A stretch of 64,000 nt of DNA from Bugula neritina (Eukaryota; Bryozoa; Gymnolaemata; Cheilostomatida; Bugulidae), in contig CAXIUT010000230.1 in NCBI GenBank assembly GCA_964035545.1, forward strand, positions 1,736,001 through 1,800,000, written 5' to 3'. Shown piece after piece: positions 15,201-28,594 of the stretch (the first letter of the stretch is position 1; each line of letters begins with the position of its first letter). The position numbers and the translations under genes are program-made. The notes beneath the pieces were generated by a model. That model did not search any database. It saw only the letters and a list, made by a program, of their open reading frames with translations, and was not told where the DNA came from.

Positions 15201-15290
15201 ACAACAATAATAAAATAGATATTATGCAGTATAATAAAAACACACATAATACTATATAATATATTATAATGATAATAATATAATATTATA
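15201..15290. repeat. AT-rich low-complexity stretch
   Basis: Nearly pure A/T with ATA and AATA motifs (for example ATAATATATTATAATGATAA around 15,260). A simple low-complexity stretch inside the transposon, with no coding potential. Confidence 0.8.
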
Positions 15291-15726
15291 AGTACCATTA
15301 CTGCATTTTATAAATCACATGGTTGCCAAAAAAATGTATCACAAATTTTGTAATTATACATCAAAAATAGAACTAGCTAGGCAGCAGGTTAGAATAGAGT
15401 AAATTTTTGAAACATGAAATCATGATTTGACTATTGTTTTATTTAGGCCAACCAACCTAGGAATGCAAGATTGGGTTTTAGCTGACAGTTTATAAAATTT
15501 AGCTTTTGAGCCAGCAGCACTGGCACTTGTGAAGTATAGGCAAAGTTAGTGAAGCGAGACTAACAAGCACTCAAATACAAGACATATTGAGACGCAATAA
15601 CAAGTCAGGAGCGTATAAATTGAAAAGAATGTGGAAGGGGGACAATGTTTTTCAACAAGCTATAACTTAAACATGAATTGGCTTTTGAAAAAAATAAAAA
15701 AGTATATTGGAGAACATAAGTTTCTT

Positions 15727-15858
15727 TATCTTTTCATATTTTTTTTGTTCCTGTGACATTCAACCTGTTCGAGCTATCAGTGGAACATTGTTCATATAGA
15801 ACATAAAGCACCTGGCAAAGAGCCAGAAAATGAAAAGTATGACCTTAAACCAACTGTG
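15727..15858 (-). repeat. Right terminal inverted repeat of the 2,561-bp element
   Basis: Inverted partner of 13,298-13,422. It contains a small extra hairpin (CTGGC, AAAGA loop, GCCAG at 15,812-15,826) that the left end lacks. Outermost bases are CCAACTGTG. Confidence 0.9.
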
Positions 15859-16610
15859 ACACTGAAACATAAGGCAACATACTGAAATATACTGCAACAC
15901 CTTGAAAAATACTGCAACATGCTTAAACATACGGCAACATACTAAAATACACTATAACATATTGAAATATACTGCAACATACTGAAATACACTATAACAT
16001 ATTGAAATATGCTGTAGCATACTGAAATACACTGCCACACACTGAAGTATACTGTAATATACAGAAATGTACTGTAACATACTGGAACACACGGCAACAT
16101 ACTGAAATGTACTGCGGCATACTGAAATATACTGCAACGTAGTGCAACGTACTGAAATACACTGTAACATAATGAAATACATTGCAACACATTAAAACAT
16201 ACTGCAACATATTGAAACATACTGCAACATACTGAATTACGCTGCAACATACTGAAATATACTGCAAGATACTGCAACATACTGGAATACACTGAAATAC
16301 ACTGTAACATATTAAAATACATTGCAAAACATCGAAATATACTGCAACATACTGAAATATGCTGTAGCATACTGAAAGACACTACAACTCAATGAAGGAT
16401 AGTGTGATATACGGAAATGTACTGCAACATGCCCAAATATACTGCAACACACTGAAACATGAGGCAACATACTGAAATAGACTGCGATGCATTGAAATAT
16501 ACTGCAACATACTAAAATATACTGCAACATACTGCAACATCCTAAAATACACTGTAACATACTGAAATACACTGCAACACCTTGAAAAATACTGCAACAT
16601 ACTTAAACAT
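15859..16610. repeat. Higher-order block E, copy 1
   Basis: Matches 24,208-24,960 at a constant offset of 8,349. It includes the GATAGTGTGATATACGG marker. The first bases after the transposon (ACTGAAACATAAGG) correspond to 24,210 onwards, which is uninterrupted there. Confidence 0.88.
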
Positions 16611-17369
16611 ACGGCAACATACTAAAATACACTATAACATATTGAAATATACTGCAACATACTGAAATACACTATAACATATTGGAATATACTGCAACAT
16701 ACTGAAACATGAGGCAACATACTGAAATATACTACGATGCATTGAAATATACTGCAACATACTAAAATATACTGCAACATACTGCAACATCCTAAAATAC
16801 ACTGTAACATACTGAAATACACTGCAACACTTTGAAAAATACCGCAACATACTTAAACATACGGCAACATACTAAAATACACTATAACATATTGAAATAT
16901 ACTGCAACATACTGAAATACACTGTAACATATTGAAATATGCCGTAGCATACTGAAATATACTGCCACACACTGAAGTATACTGTAATATACAGAAACGT
17001 ACTGTAACATACTGTAACATACTGAAACATACGGCAACATACTGAAATGTACTGCAACATACTGAAATATACTGAAATACACTGTAACATAATGAAATAT
17101 GCTGTAGCACACTGAAATACACCACAACACACTGAAGTATACTGTAATATACAGAAATGTACTGTAACATACTGAAACACACGCCAACATACTGAAATAT
17201 ACTGCAACATACTGAAATACACTGTAACATATTGAAATATGCCGTAGCATACTGAAATATACTGCCACGCACTGAAGTATACTGTAATATACAGAAAAGT
17301 ACTGTAACATACTGTAACATACTGAAACATACGGCAACATACTGAAATGTACTGCAACATACTGAAATA
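16600..17369. repeat. Higher-order block F, copy 1, with internal 300-bp repeat
   Basis: Matches about 21,453-22,222 at offset 4,853 from 16,853 onwards, and at offset 5,103 to the left of 16,600. The difference of 250 bp reflects an extra partial repeat at about 16,600-16,850 in this copy. Inside the block, 16,910-17,060 recurs at 17,210-17,360 (offset 300), including the GCCGTAGC variant. Confidence 0.85.
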
Positions 17370-19030
17370 TACTGCAACATAGTGCAACATACTGAAACAC
17401 ACGTAACATAGTGAAATACACTGCAACACATTGAAATATACTGCAGCATACTGAAACATACTGCAACATACTGAAATACACTGCAACATACTGAATTACA
17501 CTATAACATATTGAAATATACTGCAACATACTGACTTACACTTTAACATACTGAAATAGGCTGTAGCATACTGAATTACACTCTAACATACTGAAATATG
17601 CTCTAGCATACTGAAATACACTGCAACACAGTGAAGTATACTGTAATACACTGAAATGTACTGCAACATACTGAATTATACTGCAACATACTGCAACATA
17701 CTGGAACACACTGTAACATAATGAAATATGCTGTAGGACACTGAAATACACTGCAACACCCTGAAGTATCCTGTAATATGCTGAAATCTTATGCAACGTA
17801 CTGAAAAATAATGCAACGCGTTGAATTACACTATAACATATTGAAATATACCGCATTATACTGAAATGTAGTGTAATATACAGAAATGAACTGTAACATA
17901 CTGAAATATACTGTAACACACTGAAACATACTCTAACATACCGAAATACACTGTAACATACTGAAATATACTGCAACATACTGAAATGTACTGCAACATA
18001 CTGAAGTATACTGCAACATAGTGCAACGTACTGAAATACGCTGTAACATACTGAAATACACTGCAACACATTGAAATATACTGCAACATAACGAAATAAA
18101 TGGTGAACTAGTGGAATATACTGTAACACAATGAAATTGACTGCAAGATACTGAAATATACTGTAACATACTGAAATACCCTGCCACATACTGAAACATA
18201 CGGCAACATACCGAAATAAACTGCGACACGTTGAAAATTACTGCAACATACTGAAATATACTGCAAGTGGTGCAACATACTGAAATACATTGTGACACAC
18301 TGAAATACACTGCAACTTACTGCAACATACCACAACATACTGAAATGTACTGCGACGCATTAAAATATACTGCAACATACTGAAATATACTGCAACATAC
18401 TTCAACATCCTAAAATACAATGCAACATACTGAAATACATTGCAACACATTAAAACATACTGCAACATACTGAAACGTACTGCAACATACTGAAATATAC
18501 TGCAACATACTGAAATACTCTATAACATATTGAAATACACTGCAACATACTGAATTACACTCTAACATACTGAAATATGCTGTAGCATACTGAAATACAC
18601 TGCAACACATTGAAATATACTGCAACATACCGAAATGAATGGTAAACTAGTGAAATATACTGTAATATAATGAAACATACCGGAACATACTGCAACATAA
18701 TAAAATATACTGTAACACACTGCATTATGCTACAAGATACTGAAATATACTGTAACATACTGAAACGTTCGCAACATACTGAAATACGCTGCAACATACT
18801 GATATATACTGCAAGATACTGCAACATATTGAATACACTATAACACACTGAAATACACTGAAAAATACTGAAATACACTGTAACACATTGAAATACATTG
18901 CAAAACATCGAAATACACTGCAACATACTGAAATATGCTGTAGCATACTGAAAGACACTACAACTCACTGAAGGATAGTGTGACATACGGAAATGTACTG
19001 CAACATGCCCAAAAATACTGCAACACACTG
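17370..19030. repeat. Higher-order block D, copy 2
   Basis: Matches 11,640-13,297 at offset 5,730 and 22,223-23,240 at offset 4,853. A 1-bp deletion near 18,832 (TTGAATACAC where other copies have TTGAAATACAC) shifts the register relative to the other copies. Confidence 0.9.
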
Positions 19031-19439
19031 AAACATAAGGCAACATACTGAAATATACTGCGACACATTGAAATATACTGCAACATACTAAATATACTGC
19101 AACATACTGCAACATCCTAAAATACACTATAACATATTGAAATATACTGCAACATACTGAAATACACTATAACATATTGAAATATGCTGTAGCATACTGA
19201 AATACACTGCCACACACTGAAGTATACTGTAATATACAGAAATGTACTGTAACATACTGGAACACACGGCAACATACTGAAATGTACTGCAACATCCTGA
19301 AATATACTGCAACGTGGTGCAACGTACTGAAATACACTGTAACATAATGAAATATGCTGTAGGACACTGAAATACACTGCAACACCCTGAAGTATCCTGT
19401 AATATACTAAAATGTTATGCAACGTACTGAAAAATAATG

Positions 19440-20740
19440 CAACGCGTTGAATTACTCTATAACATATTGAAATATACCGCAACATACTGAAATGTAGTGT
19501 AATATACAGAAATGAACTGTAACATACTGAAATATACTGTAACACACTGAAACATACTCTAACATACCGAAATACACTGTAACATACTGAAATATGCTGC
19601 AACATACTGAAATGTACTGCAACATACTGAAGTATACTGCAACATAGTGCAACGTACTGAAATACACTGTAACATACTGAAATACACTGCAACACATTGA
19701 AATATACTGCAACATAACGAAATAAATGGTGAACTAGTGGAATATACTGTAACACAATGAAATTGACTGCAAGATACTGAAATATACTGTAACATACTGA
19801 AATACCCTGCCACATACTGAAACATACGGCAACATACCGAAATAAACTGCGACACGTTGAAAATTACTGCAACATACTGAAATATACTGCAAGTGGTGCA
19901 ACATACTGAAATACATTGTGACACACTGAAATACACTGCAACTTACTGCAACATACCACAACATACTGAAATATACTGCGACGCACTAAAATATACTGCA
20001 ACATACTGAAATATACTGCAACATACTGCAACATACTAAAATACACTGCAACATACTGAAATACATTGAAACACGTTAAAACATACTGCAACATACTGAA
20101 ACGTACTGCAACATACTGAAATATACTGCAACATACTGAAATACTCTATAACATATTGAAATATACTGCAACATACTGAATTACACTCTAACATACTGAA
20201 ATATGCTGTAGCATACTGAAATACACTGCAACACATTGAAATATACTGCAACATACCGAAATGAATGGTAAACTAGTGAAATATACTGTAACATAATGAA
20301 ACATACCGGAACATACTGCAACATAATAAAATATACTGTAACACACTGCATTATGCTACAAGACACTGAAATATACTGTAACATACTGAAACGTTCGCAA
20401 CATACCGAAATACGCTGCAACATACTGATATATACTGCAAGATACTGCAACATATTGAAATACACTATAACACACTGAAATACACTGAAAAATACTGAAA
20501 TACACTGTAACACATTGAAATACATTGCAAAACATCGAAATATACTGCAACATACTGAAATATGCTGTAGCATACTGAAAGACACTACAACTCTCTGAAG
20601 GATAGTGTGATATACGGAAATGTACTGCAACATGCCCAAATATACTGCAACACACTGAAACATAAGGCAACATACTGAAATATACTGCAACACCTTGAAA
20701 AATACTGCAACATGCTTAAACATACGGCAACATACTAAAA
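19440..20740. repeat. Higher-order block D-like, copy matching 25.2-26.4 kb
   Basis: Matches 12.08-13.30 kb at offset 7,356 and about 25.33-26.4 kb at offset 5,754. The sequence around 20,650 is a second unoccupied version of the transposon target found at 13,298. Confidence 0.85.
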
Positions 20741-21452
20741 TACACTATAACATATTGAAATATACTGCAACATACTGAAATACACTATAACATATTGAGA
20801 TATGCTGTAGCATACTGAAATACACTGCCACACACTGAAGTATACTGTAATATACAGAAATGTACTGTAACATACTGAATTATACTGCAACATACTGCAA
20901 CATACTAAAATACACTGCAACATAGTGAAATACATTGAAACACGTTAAAACATACTGCAACATACTGGAACGTACTGCAACATACTGAAATATACTGCAA
21001 CATACTGAAATACTCTATAACATATTGAAATATACTGCAACATACTGACTTACACTTTAACATACTGAAATAGGCTGTAGCATACTGAATTACACTCTAA
21101 CATACTGAAATATGCTCTAGCATACTGAAATACACTGCAACACAGTGAAGTATACTGTAATACACTGAAATGTACTGCAACATACTGGAACACACGGCAA
21201 CATACTGAAATGTACTGCGACATACTGAAATATACTGCAACGTAGTGCAACGTACTGAAATACACTGTAACATAATGAAATACATTGCAACACATTAAAA
21301 CATACTGCAACATATTGAAACATACTGCAACATACTGAATTACGCTGCAACATACTGAAATATACTGCAAGATACTGCAACATACTGGAATACACTGAAA
21401 TACACTGTAACATATTAAAATACATTGCAAAACATCGAAATATACTGCAACA

Positions 21453-22222
21453 TACTGAAATATGCTGTAGCATACTGAAAGACACTACAACTCACTGAAA
21501 GATAGTGTGATATACGGGAATGTACTGCAACATGCCCAAATATACTGCAACACACTGAAACATAAGGCAACATACTGAAATATACTACGATGCATTGAAA
21601 TATACTGCAACATACTAAAATATACTGCAACATACTGCAACATCCTAAAATACACTGTAACATACTGAAATACACTGCAACACTTTGAAAAATACCGCGA
21701 CATACTTAAACATACGGCAACATACTAAAATACACTATAACATATTGAAATATACTGCAACATACTGAAATACACTGTAACATATTGAAATATGCCGTAG
21801 CATACTGAAATATACTGCCACACACTGAAGTATACTGTAATATACAGAAACGTACTGTAACATACTGTAACATACTGAAACATACGGCAACATACTGAAA
21901 TGTACTGCAACATACTGAAATATACTGAAATACACTGTAACATAATGAAATATGCTGTAGCACACTGAAATACACCACAACACACTGAAGTATACTGTAA
22001 TATACAGAAATGTACTGTAACATACTGAAACACACGCCAACATACTGAAATATACTGCAACATACTGAAATACACTGTAACATATTGAAATATGCCGTAG
22101 CATACTGAAATATACTGCCACGCACTGAAGTATACTGTAATATACAGAAAAGTACTGTAACATACTGTAACATACTGAAACATACGGCAACATACTGAAA
22201 TGTACTGCAACATACTGAAATA
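21453..22222. repeat. Higher-order block F, copy 2
   Basis: Second copy of the 16.6-17.4 kb block (offset 4,853) with the same internal 300-bp direct repeat and GCCGTAGC variants. It lacks the extra 250 bp seen in the first copy. Confidence 0.85.
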
Positions 22223-23240
22223 TACTGCAACATAGTGCAACATACTGAAACACACGTAACATAGTGAAATACACTGCAACACATTGAAATATACTGCAGC
22301 ATACTGAAACATACTGCAACATACTGAAACACACTGCAACATACTGAATTACACTATAACATATTGAAATATACTGCAACATACTGAATTACACTTTAAC
22401 ATACTGAAATAGGCTGTAGCATACTGAATTACACTCTAACATACTGAAATATGCTCTAGCATACTGAAATACACTGCAACACAGTGAAGTATACTGTAAT
22501 ACACTGAAATGTACTGCAACATACTGAATTATACTGCAACAAACTGCAACATACTGGAACACACTGTAACATAATGAAATATGCTGTAGGACACTGAAAT
22601 ACACTGCAACACCCTGAAGTATCCTGTAATATGCTGAAATCTTATGCAACGTACTGAAAAATAATGCAACGCGTTGAATTACACTATAACATATTGAAAT
22701 ATACCGCATTATACTGAAATGTAGTGTAATATACAGAAATGAACTGTAACATACTGAAATATACTGTAACACACTGAAACATACTCTAACATACCGAAAT
22801 ACACTGTAACATACTGAAATATACTGCAACATACTGAAATGTACTGCAACATACTGAAGTATACTGCAACATAGTGCAACGTACTGAAATACACTGTAAC
22901 ATACTGAAATACACTGCAACACATTGAAATATACTGCAACATAACGAAATAAAAGGTGAACTAGTGGAATATACTGTAACACAATGAAATTGACTGCAAG
23001 ATACTGAAATATACTGTAACATACTGAAATACCCTGCCACATACTGAAACATACGGCAACATACCGAAATAAACTGCGACACGTTGAAAATTACTGCAAC
23101 ATACTGAAATATACTGCAAGTGGTGCAACATACTGAAACACATTGTGACACACTGAAATACACTGCAACTTACTGCAACATACCACAACATACTGAAATA
23201 TACTGCGACGCATTAAAATATACTGCAACATACTGAAATA
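22223..23240. repeat. Higher-order block D, copy 3
   Basis: Matches the block at 17,370 at offset 4,853. After about 23,240 it jumps back to the CACACGTAA unit (23,271), so the block restarts after about 1.0 kb. This looks like an internal re-duplication. Confidence 0.85.
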
Positions 23241-24207
23241 TACTGCAACATAGTGCAACATACTGAAACACACGTAACATAGTGAAATACACTGCAACAC
23301 ATTGAAATATACTGCAGCATACTGAAACATACTGCAACATACTGAAATACACTGCAACATACTGAATTACACTATAACATATTGAAATATACTGCAACAT
23401 ACTGAATTACACTTTAACATACTGAAATAGGCTGTAGCATACTGAATTACACTCTAACATACTGAAATATGCTCTAGCATACTGAAATACACTGCAACAC
23501 AGTGAAGTATACTGTAATACACTGAAATTTACTGCAACATACTGAATTATACTGCAACATACTGCAACATACTGGAACACACTGTAACATAATGAAATAT
23601 TTTGTAGGACACTGAAATACACTGCAACACCCTGAAGTATCCTGTAATATGCTGAAATCTTATGCAACGTACTGAAAAATAATGCAACGCGTTGAATTAC
23701 ACTATAACATATTGAAATATACCGCATTATACTGAAATGTAGTGTAATATACAGAAATGAACTGTAACATACTGAAATATACTGTAACACACTGAAACAT
23801 ACTCTAACATACCGAAATACACTGTAACATACTGAAATATACTGCAACATAATGAAACATACCGGAACATACTGCAACATAATAAAATATACTGTAACAC
23901 ACTGCATTATGCTACAAGACACTGAAATATACTGTAACATACTGAAACGTTCGCAACATACCGAAATACGCTGCAACATACTGATATATACTGCAAGATA
24001 CTGCAACATATTGAAATACACTATAACACACTGAAATACACTGAAAAATACTGAAATACACTGTAACACATTGAAATACATTGCAAAACATCGAAATATA
24101 CTGCAACATACTGAAATATGCTGTAGCATACTGAAAGACACTACAACTCTCTGAAGGATAGTGTGATATACGGAAATGTACTGCAACATGCCCAAAAATA
24201 CTGCAAC

Positions 24208-24960
24208 ACACTGAAACATAAGGCAACATACTGAAATATACTGCAACACCTTGAAAAATACTGCAACATGCTTAAACATACGGCAACATACTAAAATACA
24301 CTATAACATATTGAAATATACTGCAACATACTGAAATACACTATAACATATTGAAATATGCTGTAGCATACTGAAATACACTGCCACACACTGAAGTATA
24401 CTGTAATATACAGAAATGTACTGTAACATACTGGAACACACGGCAACATACTGAAATGTACTGCGACATACTGAAATATACTGCAACGTAGTGCAACGTA
24501 CTGAAATACACTGTAACATAATGAAATACATTGCAACACATTAAAACATACTGCAACATATTGAAACATACTGCAACATACTGAATTACGCTGCAACATA
24601 CTGAAATATACTGCAAGATACTGCAACATACTGGAATACACTGAAATACACTGTAACATATTAAAATACATTGCAAAACATCGAAATATACTGCAACATA
24701 CTGAAATATGCTGTAGCATACTGAAAGACACTACAACTCACTGAAAGATAGTGTGATATACGGAAATGTACTGCAACATGCCCAAAAATACTGCAACACA
24801 CTGAAACATAAGGCAACATACTGAAATATACTACGATGCATTGAAATATACTGCAACATACTAAAATATACTGCAACATACTGCAACATCCTAAAATACA
24901 CTGTAACATACTGAAATACACTGCAACACTTTGAAAAATACCACAACATACTTAAACGTA
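24208..24960. repeat. Higher-order block E, copy 2, with the empty transposon site
   Basis: Copy of 15,859-16,610 with no transposon. Just to the left, 24,175-24,207 also matches the left flank of the element (13,265-13,297). The array therefore runs through the insertion point here, near 24,206, giving the unoccupied state of the site. Confidence 0.88.
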
Positions 24961-26449
24961 CGGCAACATACTAAAATACACTGCCACACACTGAAGTATA
25001 CTGTAATATACAGAAATGTACTGTAACATACTGGAACACACGGCAACATACTGAAATGTACTGCAACATCTTGAAATATACTGCAACGTAGTGCAACGTA
25101 CTGAAATACACTGTAACATAATGAAATATGCTGTAGGGCACTGAAATACACTGCAACACCCTGAAGTATCCTGTAATATACTAAAATGTTATGCAACGTA
25201 CTGAAAAATAATGCAACGCGTTGAATTACTCTATAACATATTGAAATATACCGCAACATACTGAAATGTAGTGTAATATACAGAAATGAACTGTAACATA
25301 CTGAAATATACTGTAACACACTGAAACATACTCTAACATACCGAAATAGACTGTAACATACTGAAATGTACTGCAACATACTGAAGTATACTGCAACATA
25401 GTGCATCGTACTGAAATACACTGTAACATACTGAAATACACTGCAACACATTGAAATATACTGCAACATAACGAAATAAATGGTGAACTAGTGGAATATA
25501 CTGTAACACAATGAAATTGACTGCAAGATACTGAAATATACTGCAACATACTGAAATACCCTGCCACATACTGAAACATACGGCAACATACCGAAATAAA
25601 CTGCGACACGTTGAAAATTACTGCAACATACTGAAATATACTGCAAGTGGTGCAACATACTGAAATACATTTTGACACACTGAAATACACTGCAACTTAC
25701 TGCAACATACCACAACATACTGAAATATACTGCGACGCACTAAAATATACTGCAACATACTGAAATATACTGCAACATACTGCAACATACTAAAATACAC
25801 TGCAACATACTGAAATACATTGAAACACGTTAAAACATACTGCAACATACTGAAACGTACTGCAACATACTGAAATATACTGCAACATACTGAAATACTC
25901 TATAACATATTGAAATATACTGCAACATACTGAATTACACTCTAACATACTGAAATATGCTGTAGCATACTGAAATACACTGCAACACATTGAAATATAC
26001 TGCAACATACCGAAATGAATGGTAAACTAGTGAAATATACTGTAACATAATGAAACATACCGGAACATACTGCAACATAATAAAATATACTGTAACACAC
26101 TGCATTATGCTACAAGATACTGAAATATACTGTAACATACTGAAACGTTCGCAACATACCGAAATACGCTGCAACTTACTGATATATACTGCAAGATACT
26201 GCAACATATTGAAATACACTATAACACACTGAAATACACTGAAAAATACTGAAATACACTGTAACACATTGAAATACATTGCAAAACATCGAAATATACT
26301 GCAACATACTGAAATATGCTGTAGCATACTGAAAGACACTACAACTCTCTGAAGGATAGTGTGATATACGGAAATGTACTGCAACATGCCCAAAAATACT
26401 GCAACACACTGAAACATAAGGCAACATACTGAAATATACTGCGACACAT

Positions 26450-28594
26450 TAAAATATACTGTAACATACTGAAATATACTTCAACATACTGCAACATACT
26501 AAAATACACTGTAACATACTGAAATACATTGCAACATATTGAAATATACTGCAACATACTGAAACATACTGCAACATACTGAAATATACTGCAACATACT
26601 GAATTACACTATAACATATTGAAATATACTGCAACATACTGAATTACACTTTAACATACTGAAATAGGCTGTAGCATACTGAATTACACTCTAACATACT
26701 GAAATATGCTCTAGCATACTGAAATACACTGCAACACAGTGAAGTATAGTGTAATACACTGAAATGTACTGCAACATACTGAATTATACTGCAACATACT
26801 GCAAGATACTGGAACACACTGTAACATACTGAAATACACTGTGACCCACTGAAATACACTGCAACATACTGCAATATACTGCAACATACTGAATTACACT
26901 GTAACATATTGAAATACACTGCAACATACTGCAACATACTGAAATACACTGGAACTTACTGAAATATACTGCGACACATTAGAATATACTGTGACATACT
27001 GAAATATACTTCAACATACTGTAACATACTAAAATACACTGTAACATACTGAAATACATTGCTACACATTGAAATATACTGCAACATACTGAAACATACT
27101 GCAACATACTGAAATATACTGCAACATACTGAATTACACTATAACATATTGAAATATACTGCAACATACTGAATTACACTCTAACATACCGAAATATGCT
27201 GTAGCATACTGAAATACACTGCCACACACTGAAGTATACTGTACTATACAGAAATGTACTGTAACGTACTGAAACACATGGCAAAATACTGAAATGTACT
27301 GCAACATACTGAAATATACTGCAACGTAGTGCAACGTACTGAAATACACTGTAACATAATGAAATACATTGCAACATACTGAAATATACTGCAACATACT
27401 GCAACATACTAAAATACACTGCAACATACTGAAATACATTGCAACACATTCAAACATACTGCAACATACTGAAACGTACTGCAACATACTGAAATATACT
27501 GCAACATACTGAAATACTCTATAACATATTGAAATATACTGCAACATACTGACTTACACTCTAACATACTGAAATATGCTGTAGCATACTGAAATACACT
27601 GCAACACATTGAAATATACTGCAACATACCGAAATGAATGGTAAACTAGTGAAATATACTGTAACATAATGAAACATACCGGAACATACTGCAACATAAT
27701 AAAATATACTGTAACACACTGAAATATACTGCAACATACTGAAATACACTGAAATACACTGTAACATAATGAAATACACTGCGACACATTAAAACATACT
27801 GCAACACACTGAAACATACGGCAACCTACCGAATCATACTGCGACACGTTGAAAAACACTGCAACATACTGAAATATACTGCAAGTGGTGGAACATACTG
27901 AAATACACTGTGACACACTAAAAAACACTGCAACATACTGCAGCATATTGCAACATACTGAAATACACCGTAACATATTGAAGTACACTGCAACATACTG
28001 CAACATACTGAAATATACTGGAACTTACTGAAATATACTGCGACACATTAAAATATACTGTACATACTGAAATATGCTTCAACATACTGAAATATACTGC
28101 AACATACTGAATTACACTATAACATATTGAAATATACTGCAACATACTGAATTACACTCTAACATACTGAAATATGCTGTAGCATACTGAAATACACTGC
28201 CACACACTGAAGTATACTGTAATATACATAAATGTACTGTAACATACTGAAACACACAGCAACATACTGAAATGTACTGCAACATACTGAAATATACTGC
28301 AACGTAGTGCAACGTACTGAAAGACACTGTAACATAATGAAATACATTGCAACACATTAAAACATACTGCAACATATGGAAACATACTGCAACATACTGA
28401 ATTACACTCTAACATACTGAAATATGCTCTAGCATACTGAAATACACTGCAACACACTGAAGTATACTGTAATACACTGAAATGTACTGCAACATACTGA
28501 ATTATACTGCAACATACTGCAACGTACTGGAACACACTGTAACATAATGAAATATGCTGTAGCACACTGGAATATACTGCAACACCCTGAAGTA
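26450..28594. repeat. Higher-order block G, copy 1
   Basis: Matches 32,134-34,270 at offset 5,684. The final 200 bp match 34,290-34,508 at offset 5,914, because the second copy has about 230 bp more. The block ends exactly where the 756-bp element is inserted. Confidence 0.88.

Larger units (their letters stand above)
13423..15726. other. Internal region of the 2,561-bp element, no gene seen
   Basis: AT-rich single-copy sequence with frequent stops in all frames. Apart from the SINE-like head at 14,195-14,275 and the AT-rich stretch at 15,201-15,290, I see no coding region, splice-bounded exon or second transposon. The longest open frame (84 codons, minus strand, 14,081-14,335) overlaps the SINE-like head and has no recognisable domain. 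Confidence 0.75.
13298..15858. mobile_element. Non-autonomous TIR DNA transposon, 2,561 bp
   Basis: Unique sequence inserted in the satellite. The ends are inverted repeats beginning CACAGTTGGTTTAAGG. The first 20 bases are identical, and matching blocks (TGCTTTATGTT, GATAGCTCGAACAG, ATGAAAAGATA) continue for about 130 bp. It is flanked by AC on both sides (13,296-13,297 and 15,859-15,860). The uninterrupted paralogues near 24,206 and 20,650 read GCAACACACTGAAACATAAGG-type array, which supports a 2-bp target duplication. No open frame in it is longer than 84 codons and none resembles a transposase, so it would need one supplied in trans. The CAC...GTG ends with a 2-bp duplication would suit an EnSpm/CACTA-like or an aberrant Tc1/mariner-like family, but the superfamily is not settled. 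Confidence 0.9.
15859..28594. repeat. 10/20-bp satellite array, second segment
   Basis: Continuation of the left array after the 2,561-bp transposon. The flanks rejoin cleanly: bases before 13,298 and after 15,858 together match uninterrupted array at about 24,175-24,290 and 20,640-20,740. The segment has the same subfamily markers as the left end (CGTTCGC units at about 18,767, 20,392, 23,948 and 26,147; the ACGCGT palindrome at 17,814, 19,440, 22,667, 23,685 and 25,214). A 9-bp variant reading CACACGTAA at about 11,670, 17,396, 22,253 and 23,271 looks like a 1-bp deletion of the 10-bp form seen at about 4,012 and 7,030. It marks blocks that expanded later. No gene is present. Confidence 0.98.
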
